64,000 nt of DNA from Nemertoderma westbladi (lineage: Eukaryota > Xenacoelomorpha > Nemertodermatida > Nemertodermatidae), in NCBI GenBank assembly GCA_032718475.1, contig JAUCBJ010008254.1:1-64000 (forward strand), in the 5' to 3' direction. Position 1 is the stretch's first letter; the number at the start of each line of letters is the position of its first letter. The notes beneath the pieces were generated by a model that had not been told where the DNA came from, did not search any database, and saw nothing but the letters and a program-made list of their open reading frames with translations. The position numbers and the translations under genes are program-made. Shown one piece after another: positions 43,495 through 56,357 of the stretch.

Positions 43495-44685
43495 TGTTCG
43501 CGGTATTTCAACTTTTCATAACTCGAGTTGAATATTTTTTGTATTGATTTAAAATGATTATTCCGATATTACTACTGGGTGCAGGACCATGGGTTTTGGG
43601 CACATTCTATAAACTGGGGGCGATTTATGGGCGAACTTTGGGGCGACTTACAGGGTACGGGACTAATTTCATGTTTATAAGGGCCAGGGGGGGGATGGAA
43701 AATTCAAGCAGTATTCAGGTTAGCCTGATTACTATTAGGCCCTGGCCAACTTTCTGCTGCCTGTAGAGGTGGATTTGGTAACGCGCCAGGCCTAAAGGAC
43801 AAGGACTGCCCTTAGCGGTCCCTGGCCAACAGCAGTTATTACGAGCCTGAAAAGGACATCGGAACACACAGACAAAGGACTGGACTCTACTGGCCTACCG
43901 ACTGTTCGGAGCAGTTTCTTGGCTGCCGAAGCGACTACGAGCCTGAAAGGGACTCGGAAAGCCTAGGTGGTTGGGTTTCTGTGATGAACCGACGGACCCC
44001 TAGCCAAGCTGTACTGGTTCTCGATGATCGAACCCTTCGGGGTTCGGGAGGGGTGGGACGGACACGCGAACGGGTCCACCGACACGACAGACTCCTAGCC
44101 AAGCCGTACTGGTTCTCGATGACCGATCCCTTCAGGGTTCGAGAGGGGTGGTACGGATACGCGACAGAGTCTACCGACTGGACCGACCCTTAGCCAAGCC
44201 ATGCTGGTTCTCGATGATCGATCCCTTCGGGGTTCGGGAGGGGTGGAACGGACATGCGACAGGGTCGACCGACATCGACACTACGGCATCAAGACTAGGA
44301 CCGAGGGAAAATCTGGGGAACATTAGTTAGGCTAAAATCTGAGCGAACAGTGGGTAATTAAATAATATACTGTAGGGATTTATATTGTCGTGTATAATTA
44401 TTGTGAATATTTGGTGTATATTGATTTGGGGAAGCCCAAAATTATTCTCAATCAGGATTGTACAGGATTGTACATTGTTACAGGATTGTAACAGGGTTCA
44501 GTGAGATTAACTACATTAAAGAATATATCCAACCAATGCAGCTTTTTCTCAACCGCAATCCTGCATCTAAGAAATTCCTCCTTCTCCACAATCAATATCC
44601 GGTGACTGGCCGGGACTCCGTGGTCTGTAAAGCCCCGCCTCCAGCATCGGCGTTTTTCCCCCCTGGTGTCGGGATAACAGCAACA
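43495..44685 (+). repeat. BEL-2 right (3') LTR
   Basis: Runs from TGTTCGCGG to GATAACAGCAACA; the last ~600 bp match the left LTR with few differences. It contains three 95-bp tandem units (starts 44001, 44096, 44191), each with a CCCTTCGGGG hairpin. LINE-3 sequence begins directly at 44686. Confidence 0.85.
44001..44285 (+). repeat. Three 95-bp tandem units in the BEL-2 LTR
   Basis: Units begin TAGCCAAGC and include TACTGGTTCTCGATGATCG and CCCTTCGGGGTTCGGGAGGG. The left LTR retains only two (31802, 31897). Unit number therefore differs between the two ends of one element, although the left LTR is also truncated just upstream. Confidence 0.85.
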
Positions 44686-45772
44686 CCAGTCTTCCAGAAC
44701 ATGAGAAGTGGCAACGGATGATGCGGTTAGAGATTTGGTCTATTTTGTCCAATGCTGCATGTGCAGTTGGATTCATCAATAGACCAATTCCACCATTGCC
44801 ACTATCATCTGCTGACGCGAGGGCGAGTCGCCAACCGCCCCCCATGTCCTTAATCAGAACCTCATCAGTCTGTCCAGTCTGCATTCGGTGCTCTTGAACA
44901 CCCACTGTGCTAAGAGAAAGCTTATCTGCCAAGGCAGTCAGCTCACCTTGTCGCATTGGGGACCCGAGTGTTAGGGTGTTTACTGAGGCTAGTCTAGTGA
45001 CTTGCCTCAGATTCACCAATGGCTTTGTTGGTCGGGGTGGAACATGAGAGTAGCCTCCAACTGCAGAATCCCTCTCCCCATCACAATCTGGCCTCCCTTG
45101 TGACCCAGGGTTTGGGCCAGAAAGGTCATCAGGAAAGGGACTCAAAGAATTGTTGGCTGCTCTCTCTCCAGTAGGGGGTGAGACAGGCAGCCGGTCAGGA
45201 GTTAACTGACGCCTGTGAGGCCAATTGTGTCCGATAATTCCACTGGCCTCTAGTGGCCGGACCTCCGCATTGCTAATGTAATCCATAGTGGGGGTTGGGG
45301 GGTGCTTTTTTGCCGAGTCAGCTCTCGGGGCAAATACCACACCCTGGTTTGCCATTCCACAGGGTGGGTGTCGCAATGGAGTCAGATATGAGGCCCATCA
45401 CCCATATCTACTCTGGCGTACATGACCCACCATTGGCTGTTGCAGCTCATCTGCTGGGTCATGCCCTGTACCCTTGCTGCCAGGTGCAGGTCGCAGTGAA
45501 GTGCCCTCAGAGTGGACATGAGAACACTCTACTCCTAACCAGCCATTGGTAGATCACCATCTGCCTGGTCAGGCCATATACCCCTGCAGCCAAGTATATG
45601 GGTCCTTAATCCAGGACCAAGGGCGCCCTTATCCCAGAACGATGGGGGTCCTAGTTACAGGACCAGATTTGCCCTAGTAAGAGGGTCTATGCAGCTACAG
45701 GTGGCACCTCCTTTATGCTGCATGGAGGTGGCAAGTTTTCTTGATCAATGACCTAGAAGACCTGACCTGACC
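44686..45772 (-). pseudogene. LINE-3, 5' half: leader and endonuclease N-terminus
   Basis: On the - strand an ORF starts at 45376 with a Pro-rich extension of about 125 residues, then the APE endonuclease N-terminus (ASVNTLTLGSPMRQGEL, VGVQEHRM with the metal-binding Glu, and a Gly-rich stretch GNGGIGLLMNP). It is cut at 44686 by the BEL-2 LTR; the remainder is at 29182-31786. 45377-45772 is untranslated leader with imperfect internal repeats and a GACCT run at its end. Confidence 0.85.
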
Positions 45773-46694
45773 TGTATAGGGTTAAACCGGGACGATGATA
45801 CGGTTGAATGGCGATATTAGATGTCCGCGTCTCAATCCGACTAGGTAAGATGGGCGAATATTTAGGGAGCCCACAACCGGAGTGCCACGGACTAATTGTT
45901 CGGGTAACACTAGATCTTTGAACAGTGAGTATAGTTCGGGAGGATCCGTGATACTAATAGGATCAAGAGTCTGAGGTCTCACTAGGGAGTGAGGAAGTCT
46001 GACCGAGTATTCCGGAACTTTGATCATAGGTTTATTTAAGGATCGTTTGAGTCGAGCGAGCGTAGGTGATACATCGAACAAGTTTCGCTCGAAACTCCCG
46101 TAAATATAGCGAGTAAAACTGTATTTAGAGCAACGTATCCGCGGATGTTTATGTCTTTCCGTTTGTTGGTTGGGTCTTGGGCATTCGTCGCAATAATACC
46201 AAAGACGCACATCTTGTAGGGGAAATGCGGGTGATATTTATTCGGTTTTACAATGTTTCTCTCAAGAATTCCAAATATACGTTGGAGTTACTGCGTTTAT
46301 CCAGTTCTTTAACGTCCTCTCTTTCGAGTCGATTTCGAATAGAATTTTCGCATTCGATTTTCAGTTTATCGTTCCGACTCCGCTGGGTAGGATATTTAAA
46401 TAGTACCATTTCCCTTTCGGTGTCGACATCATCCGTATCGTGTAGATCGATAGGATGACCAGTAGTTAAGAAGTCCATATGCGTACCATTACGATGCGTA
46501 TAGCGAGCGGTGAACTTTCGATAGTCCAATTCACGCGTAAGTTGCTCCTGGGACATTGGCGGTTCGATATAACGACCATCGTCTTATGTAGTAGTTGGAC
46601 TAGCGTCGCCGCGTATCAAGCTATCAACAAACGCTTGTAAAGGTAGAGTATATCGCTCCCTGATACCAAGATCATCTTCTATCAACTCAGTCAT
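45773..46694 (-). pseudogene. BEL-1b accessory gene, 5' part
   Basis: The - strand ATG at 46692-46694 starts with MTELIEDDLGIRERY. One in-frame TAA occurs near 46587, then 46556-46248 is open (KFTARYTHRNG, HPIDLHDTDD) and 46210-45782 is open in another frame. The latter has a Cys/His patch, CDECPRP then HKHPRIRC (CX2CX9HXHX4C), followed by SFERNLFDV. This is the best preserved copy of the BEL-1 family accessory protein, and it continues beyond LINE-3 at 29181. Function unknown; the Cys/His spacing suggests metal binding. Confidence 0.65.
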
Positions 46695-48499
46695 AGCTGC
46701 TATATGAGTTTATCAATATTATAATGAGTTTATAATTAGGCTAGCGGGTGTCGCTGCCTACCCCTCTCGGCCCCCGGACAGTGCAAGATCCTCAGCGCCG
46801 ATGTACCGTCGTCGCTGTGCCTATCGCCAACATAGTAGCTGCACAACGACAACAACAACCAGCATGAGTCACTCCACTGTCCGTCCCAAAGGCTTAGATT
46901 TACTTCAGGTTCTTACTGCAGAGTTAGGGCTACTTTCACAATTGCGACTCGCTACTGTAAACACACTTTAGTAGTAACATTCACCTATAAACGCACAAAT
47001 TCCACACAACTGTCACAAACCGCACACATTCGGGCCATTTGTCCGTTAGTCAAGTGCCTTCCAGAATGCCATGTTATTATTGGGTATCCTTGGATACTAG
47101 CAGTGTGCTATTTATTCCTTATGCTATTCAATGGGACAAGCCTTGATTGTTCTTTTAACTCACTTCTAATTCTAGCGTGGTTGTTCCATGGTGACATTAT
47201 GGAAAGCTAGCAGTAGAATTAGGGTAATTCCCATGCATACAGATCTGGGATGCTATTTAATAGTAATTCTTTAATTGTCAATATTCCTCTTTATACATGA
47301 TTTTATGAATTTTATCGGCTATTGACTATATATTGGAGATTCTCGCACACCAACACACTCAATAGGGTGAATCTCCGCTCCCATGATCTATTAATTAATG
47401 GACTTTTGGGAATATTATAAATTGTATAAAATGACAATTTATCAAAAATTCATTAAAAGATATGAATTTAAATTTATTCCCGTAAATTTTATTATTTAAT
47501 ATTAAATAGACACAATTTTATTCCAGAGCATGTCTGGGGACTAGGATCCTGAATTCTAGGAAATTTGTCCTTTTAAGAGTATCGGTAAGTGCTACGATAT
47601 CTTAATCGACTAGAATTTTAAAGGATCTAAATTTGAACAGATTTTGATTTATAGATTTTCTAGAGTTAACTTGTAAGTATTTACTCTATTGTATTTGTTT
47701 GACAGATTTTATAAATATTAATGGTTAATATTTAAGATGGGCACCGGTTTATTCCAGAACTTGTCTGGGGACGTTAACCACTGATTCTAGAAATTTGTCT
47801 TTCAAGTATATCGGTGGGTGCCGCGATATCTTAATCGACTAGAATTACAGATGGTCAAAGGGTTTAACAGATTGATTTTGCGTTTTACGCTACTGTTAAA
47901 GGGACATCACGCTACTATATGTATTATTTAATATACGGTATGAGAGCAATATTGCAAGAAACAATGTCAGTGAGAAGAGGCAAGTCGTTTCCAAGGTCTA
48001 CCCAGAGCTTGGTTTAGCCGAGACACGAGGATCTGAATTTTGCATTCCTAATACTCTACTTACCAATAATACTTGAATATAGTAGGAGCTTTATTGTACT
48101 TTAATAAGTACGGACATTTCATCTTACTGTAGTCACGTATTTATAATATGATACGGACAGTAAGGAAAGAGAAAAAGAATTATTTCTCGCCATCACACTA
48201 AATATATAATATATAAGTAATTAAATAATAAGACTAATATATATTGCACTAATCTACTAGATAATCGCTAAAATAACATTCTACGAAATAAAATTAAAGA
48301 AAACGATTATAATAAAATTACATAATAATACATACAGAAATATTAAATAATAAAAACAAATATAAAATAATATAGTCACACACCCACTCCAGACGCTGTT
48401 ACGTTGGGGAGTCCCTAGATGTTTGTTGGATTAGGGATAGGGAGGTGGTCGTGGGAAGAGTATCTTGCCTTCCATAGTTTCCGGAGAGTCCTCCATCGG
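46695..48499 (-). other. BEL-1b 3' spacer and last codons of pol
   Basis: A diverged copy of BEL-1 22010-23790 on the - strand, including the duplicated module (47520-47860). At 48420-48497 the end of pol is recognisable (CTCTCCGGAAACTATGGAAG on the - strand). The rest of the element upstream is missing: the sequence jumps at about 48498-48503 into the middle of the BEL-1c LTR, a deletion or recombination junction. Confidence 0.85.
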
Positions 48500-49097
48500 G
48501 GTTATTTCTCGTTATTCCAAATATAATAATTCATCAACCATATTATGAAGAACCGACAGTAAATAGCAGTATAATAATATAAAAGTATGCACAGTGTTAC
48601 ACAGTATGCAGTGTGAACGGATATATGTCATCAGTTAAGTATGATAACGGATATATGTCCTTATAATTAAGCCTACTAGTGTAAGGCTAAAACAGAAAAG
48701 CACAAAATATTCCAAAGCCGCTCTCTCCTGGCTTAGGACAGAATGTAAACACTGCCCACAACGCATTGCGTGATTTCTAAGAAATTTATGTACAAGAACA
48801 GTAAAAATGCTCTGATTGGCTGACTGAACTAAGAGAGAACAAAGAAACAAAGAAATGTTCGACGTGGCAATATCAGCTGTTAGCCGTCGTCATGGTAGCG
48901 ACACTGTTTTCAAGAGTATCCAGCTATTGCGTCACGAAATTACGGATTATGTCCTTTAAAGTACTCATACAGAAGAAATGACTTTTATGTCCTCTAAAAC
49001 ACCAGTACAGTAAGGACACGGCCCTTTTATGCCTGGTAAACCAACTACAGAGTACTTTACGGGAAAATAACCGGCTAATTACGCAAAAGCTTTTACA
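48500..49097 (-). repeat. BEL-1c 3' LTR, truncated
   Basis: Corresponds to the first ~600 bp of the BEL-1 3' LTR on the - strand, starting TGTAAAAGC at 49097 next to CCGCTCCC (purine tract on the - strand). It contains the CCAAT box (48815-48819) and the 73-bp segment. Its distal half is lost at the junction with BEL-1b. Confidence 0.93.
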
Positions 49098-52000
49098 CCG
49101 CTCCCAGAAAATGGGATTTAAGTCTATAAAATATAAAAATCACAGTTTCTAAAACATAAAGATACTCTAAACAGTTAGTTTTTCTTGCGCGGACGGCGTT
49201 CACGCAGTTTCCCGAGGCCAGCAAGAGTCCTTTTCTCTTTGGGGCGAGTCACTTTAATAGAAAGGCTATAACTCCTGGGTAAAGGGTGCAATACAATTGC
49301 ATTAGAAGGTTTGGGTTTACGGTCGGTGTCTCGTCCATTTCGATATGCTTCTCCTCGAGCTGATTTTCCTCCGCTTGTCATGGGATACGTTCGTCCAAAA
49401 CTCTCGCAGAGAATAGGGTTTTCTAAGCTTGATATCTTCTTTGAGATTCGAGATTTCCCAATCGAACTGAGATAAGGCCAATTCGTTTATCGATTGGACT
49501 TACTGTTATAATTTACGTTTATCTGAACAAACGCAGGTTTCTTTTTTGATCTTTATAGAATAGCGTTTAACTCGTTTCGTACAACGCTCTCCTTCACCTT
49601 GATGAAGGGTTGTATCGCGTTAAACGGGGACGACCATACGGTTGGATAGTGATATTAGGTGTCCGCGTCACAATCCGGCTAGGTAAGATGGGCGGCTAGC
49701 TAGAAATCACTGTCGGAGTGTTACCGATTAATTGTTAGGGTAGCACTAGATCTTTGAACAGTGAATACAGTCCGCGAGGATCCGCGACACCACCAGGATC
49801 GCAGGTCTGAGGTCCAACTAAGGAATGAGGAGGTTTGACCGAGTATTCCGGGACTCTGATCGTAGGTTTACTCCAGGATCGTTCGAGCCGAGTGAGCATA
49901 GGTGGTACGTCAAACAAGTTTCGCTCGAAACTCCAGTAAATATAACGAGCACAACTGTGTTTAACACAACGCTTCCGTGGATGTTTATGTCTTTCCGTTT
50001 ATTGGCTGGGTCTAGGGCATTTATCGTAATAATACCAAAGACGCACGTCTTGTAGGGGAAACGCGGATGATATTTATTTGTTGTTACAATGCTTCTATCA
50101 AGAATTCCAAATATATGTTGGAGTTACCGCGTTTATTTGTTTCTTTAATGTCTTTTCTTTCGAGTCGATTTCGAATAGGATTTTCGCATTAGAATTTTGG
50201 TTTATCGTTTCGACTCCTCTGGGTAGGATATGTTCGACATAGTCCGTATCGTGTAAATCGATAGAATGGTCAATGGTTAAGAAGTCCATATACATACCAT
50301 TACAATGCGTGTAGCGAGCGGTGAATTTTCCATAGTCCAATTCACGCGTAAGTTACTTCCAGGAAATCGTAGGTTCGATATAACAACCATCATCCTTCGT
50401 AGTAGTTGGACTAGTATCACCGCGTATCAAGCTATCAACAAACGCTTGAAAGTAGATTATATCGCTCCCTGATACCAAGACCATCTTCTATCAACTCCGT
50501 CATATCTGCTATATATGAGTTTATTAATATTATAATGAGTTTATATTTAGGCCAGCGAGCGTCGCTGCCTACCCCAATCCGCCCCCGGACAGTGCGAGAT
50601 CCTCAGCACCGATGTGTCGTCGCCGCTGTACTTTCGCCAACGAGGTAGCCGCACAACGACAACGACAACCGGTACAAGTCACTCGACTGTCCGTCCCAAA
50701 GGCTTAGATACACCTCAGGTTCTTACTGGAGAGTTAGGGTTACTTTCACAATTGCGACTCGCTACTGTAAACACACCTTAGTAGTAACATTCGCCTATAA
50801 ACTCACAAATACCACACACACAACTTGTCACAAATTACACACACTCGGGTCACTTGTCCGTTAGTCAATGCCTTCCAGAATGTCACTGTATTATTATGTA
50901 TCCTTGGATACTATCAGTGCACTATTTATTCCCTATGCTATTCAATGGGACAAGCTTTCTATTGTTCTTTTAACTCAATTCTAATTCTAGCGTGGTTGTT
51001 GCTATGGTGACATTATGTAAAGCTAGCGGTAGAATTAGGGTAATTCCAATGCATACAGATCTGGGATGTTATTTAATAGTAATTCTTTAATAGTCAATGT
51101 CCTGTTTTATACATGACTTTATGAATTTTATCGGCTATTGACTATGTTTGGGAGACTTTCGCACACTCATACGCATAATAAGATAAATCTCCGCTCCCTT
51201 GATCTATTAATTAATGGAATTTTGGGAATGTTATAAATTGCGTAAAAATGGCAATTTATTAAATTCATTAAGAGACATGAATTTAAATTTATTCCCTGAA
51301 ATTTTATTATTTGATAATTAAATTGACATATTTTGATTCTAGAACATGTCTGGGGACACAAGATCCTTAATTCTATGACAATTGTCTTTTTAAGAATATC
51401 GGTAAATGCTACGATATCTTAATTGACTAGAATTGTTGAAGGATCTGAATTTTACAGATTTTGATTTATTAGATTTGCAAATATTAAATAATTAATATTT
51501 GAGATGGGCACCGATTTATTCCAGAACTTGTCTGGGGACGTTAACCACTGATTCTAGAATTTGTCTTTCAAGTATATCGGTGGGTGCCGCGATATCTTAA
51601 TCGACTAGAATTACAGATGGTCAAAGGGTTTAACAGATTTATTTTGCGTTATACGCTACTGTTAAAGGGACATCATGCTACTATATGTATTATTTAATAT
51701 ACGGTATGAGAGCAATATCGCACGAAGCAATGTCAGTGTGAAGAGGCAAGTCGTTTCCAAGGTCTACCCAGAGCTTGGTTTAGCCGAGACACGAGGATCT
51801 GAACTTTGCATTCCTAATACTCTGCCTACCAATAATACTTGAATATAGTAGTGGCTTTATTGTACTTTAATAAGTACAGACGTTTCATCTTACTGTAGTT
51901 ACGTATTTATAGTATAATACGGACAGTAAGGAAAGATAAAAACACTTGTTTCTCACCGTCACACTAAATATAATATAAGTAATTACGTACGTAATAAACA

Positions 52001-52156
52001 CGAATATATTGCACTATTCTACTAAATAATCGCTAAATAATATTCTACTAAATTAAATAAAACGATTATAATAAAATTACATAGTAATACATACATAAAT
52101 ATAAAAATAATAAAATAATATAAAATAATAGAGTCACACGCCCACTCCGAACGATA
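49098..52156 (-). pseudogene. BEL-1c 3' region with decayed accessory gene
   Basis: Practically identical to BEL-1 22138-25195 in reverse orientation, including the same disabling changes in the accessory gene (49175-50503): the pieces at 49175-49381 and 50098-50340 translate identically to those in BEL-1. Shared identical breaks mean both copies come from one already broken source or from conversion of one by the other. 50504-52156 is the AT-rich spacer. Confidence 0.9.
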
Positions 52157-54207
52157 TTAAGTTGGGGAGTCCCTAGATGTCGGTTGAATTAGGGAAGTGG
52201 TCGTGGGAAGAGTTTCTTGCCTTCCATAGTTTCCGGAGAGCTCTCTGTCTCTTTCCAGTAAACATAAACGACCAACTGGGCGGTTGAGCTGCTGCGTCTC
52301 TAAGACAATTCCCGGTTTCTTAAAGTTACGTCGCATGACGACGAGTTCTACCGATCGCACCAAACCATCATCCGAGATATGAGTCTCGATGATACGACCT
52401 GTCTGCCACTGCTTACGTGGAAGATCTGAATCCACAATAAGGACCATGTCTCCGGCGCTGACGTTTTCTTGCTGCGCAAACCACTTAGTTCGAAGTTGTA
52501 GCGTAGGCAGATAATGTTTTTCGAAATGGTCAGCGAAACGACGGGATAACAACTGCATAAGTTGCCAAGTTTGCCGGCAGTATTCGTCTCCGTCCGTGAT
52601 TTCCGATCGTGGGAGCATGGCTACAGGTTTCTTCAGTAGGAAGTGCGCGGGTGTTAGCGCTTCCAGGGAATCGGGACTCGATGAGACTGGCATAAGCGGT
52701 CTCTCATTGAGATAGGTGGCGATTTCCTCCATTAACGTCCGCAAAAGTTCATCGGTGAGATACGCGCGGCACGGCACTATAAAGTGAAATGCGGTCTTCA
52801 CGCTCCTGATTAATCTCTCCCAACTTCCTCCCCACCAAGGGGCGTCGGCGGCGTTGAAGGTCCAGCTAGACGCTGTTACCCTTAGCTGATCGTCCACCTG
52901 TCTTTGGTTCCAATCTTTGACATAAGCCTTGATTTCATTGTTGGCACCAATGAAGTTCGTTCCCTTATCAGATCTCATCGTGTTACTAGTTCCAAAGCGA
53001 GCGATCTGTCGGCGTAAGCTCAATAGGAAGCTATTGGTAGACAAATCGTTCACCATATCGAGATGGATAGCTCTACAAGTCATACAGACAAAGATGACAC
53101 ACCATCTCTTGACTATAGTCCTAGCACGATATACTTCAATAGGGCCAAATTAATCCACACTGGTATTAGTAAAGGGTGGTTCATAGAAGCTTACTCGTTC
53201 CCTAGGTAATTCTGCCTCTCGCTGTGTTAAAGGCCTACTGAATGCTTTCCTACAGGGTATGCAGTTCCTAAGAACTTGGTTCAGAGCTCTACGGGGTTTA
53301 TGAAAATAATAGCGAGTTCGAATTTCGCTAAGAACTCGTTCTCTACCAGCATGGTAAAGCTTACTGTGAACATCTACAATCATCTTGATTTGTATTTCAA
53401 GATTTCTAATGAGTATGGGAAATTTAGTGTCAAAGGATAATGGAGCATTAGTTAGTCTTCCTCCAACACGTATCAACCCATCTATCATTGTGCTAGAGAA
53501 ACGATCCCTTAAGCGCATCTGTGGATTTCTCAACAACAGGAAATACTTATCGGAATCCTCATAGCATTGCAGGAGTCTCAGTATCTGCTTATTGGTTTCT
53601 TCATGCTCCTGGTAGCTGATTTTCTCCTTCAGAAATCTTTCTGATATCTTGTATTTGGGAAGATCTTTAACAACATGGACGTGCGCAGATGTCGGTGGAG
53701 CGGTATCACTAGCGATCTTCGTCCTGGAGTAGTGATGATGAAAACATCGCTTTAAATAAGCAACGGCCTTACAAAGCCGATTCCAGGAGCTATAGTGATG
53801 TATCGCTCCCTGCAGGAGTGGTGAGAGTCCCTGCGAGACGTCTGGCGTTCCAGATTTCCAATCTCTATCTCTGATTTCCACAACAGACTTATTTGTGGCG
53901 GGGGATTGTGGATCCAAAGCATCGTCTCCGGAAACGTGTAGTACAGACAGATCTATCGCGGGTTTAAATAACTTCGATTTACTCGCCCGGGTTTTAGGTT
54001 TGACTTTCTCCGCTCCCTTGGCTTGTCTAATCTCAGCCGTGGTAAGGTGAGGAGGCCATTCATCCTCTTCCTTGCTTAGGAAGTCGGGTCCACCTAACCA
54101 GTCTGGAGTATCTATCAGTTCCTGTGGAGTGGCTCCTCTGGAGGCGATGTCGGCTGGATTAATCGTCCCGGGGCAATGTCTCCATTGATCTATCTTCGTA
54201 CGACTAA
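52157..54207 (-). pseudogene. pol: BEL-1c RNase H end and integrase, with nonsense codon
   Basis: The - strand frame starts in RNase H (DQWRHCPGTINPADIASRGATP) and runs through the integrase zinc site (LYHAGRERVL, CIPCRK) to the DDE core. A TAA replaces the Leu codon in the first Asp motif (GVDLFGP in BEL-1; stop at about 53147), so integrase is split into 54207-53150 and 53083-52157, both in one frame. Scattered substitutions relative to BEL-1 occur down to about 52275 and nearly none beyond. The upstream part is cut off exactly at 54207 by the BEL-3 LTR. Confidence 0.93.
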
Positions 54208-56357
54208 TGTTAAACAACCGCGACACCTATACTAACAGCAGAACTGTTGAACAGACAAATACCCGTATACCTCTCTGCCAACCTAATGAGCTCTCGCCTA
54301 ACCAATAAGACACAAAGACTGCTCTACTGTTAAGTAAAGGGGATCAGGAGCGTGCTATTACTAAATTGTAAGGGTTGCTAAATACAAAACCGCTACTTAC
54401 CGTTGGATGGCGCTAATCTGCCGTCCGCTAATATATTTTACTAAATTTACACAACTCCTGCAAAATCGCTTGTTCCTTTCTCTACCGATCGCTCGATAGA
54501 GAGCTAACTGTTCGAATCTATGAGCCACGCGGGAATAACCAAAACAATAAACCCGAGTCGGCTCCCTAAGCTTACTTAAGACGAGTGCGAGGGGCTTTGC
54601 ACTCAGAGTATTCTTACGCCTAATTTTACTACTGAAATACGCTAATGCTTACGTCTTTTCTAATCGCGAATACTGGGGGTTCCCTAACGGAATGTGTGAA
54701 TGCGAGAATATTTAAAATAATCAAAATTGGTACAGTACAATGTCTTTCGTAGGTGATACCGCTCTGGGTCTAAACTTGCCTGCAGCTGGCTTTAGGCCAG
54801 CAACTTACTAGTGTCTTGCGTACTGACTACTGCGATCTAGCTTATTGCCCGCTAATGCAAATAACCGCTTAGCGTGAATAGTTTACGGTACTCTAAATTA
54901 TTACCTTAGCTACTCTCCGCTATGCTGCGTACTAATTCTTAATTTTACTAATTAATTACAGTCACAAATATGTAACAGCCTAAAATACTGTATTACTTTG
55001 ACCTAATCAGTAATTATTTACGGTAAACTAAGAGATAGAATCAATCAAAGGGAAAAGAGCGCCTATCTAAGCATTCGTAATCATAGGCACACTTTAGTAA
55101 CACACCAATCAGCGTCAGCAATCACAGATCACAATAGCACGACTTGCAATTATACAATCTGCAATTATATAATTCGCAACATAATAATTCGCAATTGACT
55201 AATTCGCAATCTACTTACTCGCAACTTACTTACTGTAAGGTATGCAGGCCCCTCCCGGGTACATCTAGGCTTCCTAACTAACCCAATTCCTGCCCCCTAA
55301 TACTAAATAGAGACAAAACCTTGGATCATCAGCCCCCTAATTACTGTACCGGCGAGCGGTCTCCAACCCACAGTCCAAACTGCCCGACCGCAACGTTGAC
55401 CCCCGCCAGCGTTGCCCGCTTTTGAATCCTCCGCTCTCCCTTAGTCGCTCAACCCCCCGATGTGCCCACCGCCCACTGGCGCCTTAGCCCTCCATTATGC
55501 TAATAGCTACCGTAGCGGCGCATGCAAATCACAAAGTCTGACAGTCTCAGAAATCCCTTAGGATTATTGCGCAGAAAGGAATCACATAGAACCATTAATC
55601 AAAAGGTAGAAATCATAGTTCAGTTGTAATTAGCAGTAATCGAAGGAATTAATTGAGAAACACAATCAAAGATAATCGCACTAGCAAAGCATTTCAAGAA
55701 ATTAATCAAATTTAGTAAATTGCAGAAAATACGCTAAAAATTGAATAGAGACAGCTCAGCAAGTACAAGGTGATAGCAGATCATGTGAGGTGATCATGTG
55801 AGGTTCTACCGGCACACCGCCAATTTATAGGTGATCCGGATGGGGTGATGCAATAGGGTGACGCAATCGCTCTCCTATTGGCTCTCCAGTCCGCGCTAGC
55901 ATTAGACCAACCTGGAAGCAGTTAATCCAATAAGGAGGCCGGATTGTAGCCCTATGCCCTCAAATTATTACCATATATGGTAATGGATCACGTCCCTGGC
56001 TGCTGAATGGCCAGGACGGCGTCCCTATATGCTAGCCCTATCAAACTAATATCAGCAAGCACAAAATCCAGGGTCCGAATAAACTCGCTACCCTGGAACT
56101 ATCTACATATATCCTAATACAAAATTACGTAGGTAGGGCTACATACTATACAAAATGGATGGACTCAAATATATGGGCGTTTTGATTTCCCTATCTAAAT
56201 ACCACTGCGTTATTATGCCTTATCTAAAATATCACGCTGCACAATGGACTAATATTACGTACAGTATAACAGACTAATATTGCATACTGCACAACGGACT
56301 AATATTGCATACTGCATGATGACTAATAATATGGATACAGCGCCATATACCGTAACA
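54208..56357 (-). repeat. BEL-3 3' LTR (about 2.15 kb)
   Basis: On the - strand it starts TGTTACGGTATATGG after GGAGCGG (the same purine-tract/LTR junction as the BEL-1 family) and ends GTTGTTTAACA. Near its start are three short repeats of ACTAATATTGCATACTGCA type (56228-56336). No ORF of note. The right boundary is inferred without a second LTR for comparison, so it is less certain than the left. Confidence 0.65.

Larger units (their letters stand above)
31787..44685 (+). mobile_element. BEL-2: BEL/Pao element inside LINE-3 (12.9 kb)
   Basis: Left LTR (5'-truncated) 31787-32391, right LTR 43495-44685. It carries a small upstream ORF, gag-pol (32827-39503, several frameshifts), a spacer with 170-bp repeats and an accessory gene (40756-43319). 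LINE-3 coding runs into it from both sides. No target duplication can be shown because the left end is deleted together with a few codons of LINE-3. Confidence 0.92.
29182..45772 (-). mobile_element. LINE-3 insertion including nested BEL-2
   Basis: An RTE-like LINE inserted on the - strand into BEL-1b. The 11-bp TGTATAGGGTT occurs at both junctions (29171-29181 and 45773-45783), and BEL-1b reads on from one side to the other. The 5' end carries a GACCTGACCTGACCT run at 45759-45773. BEL-2 lies inside it at 31787-44685. Confidence 0.85.
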
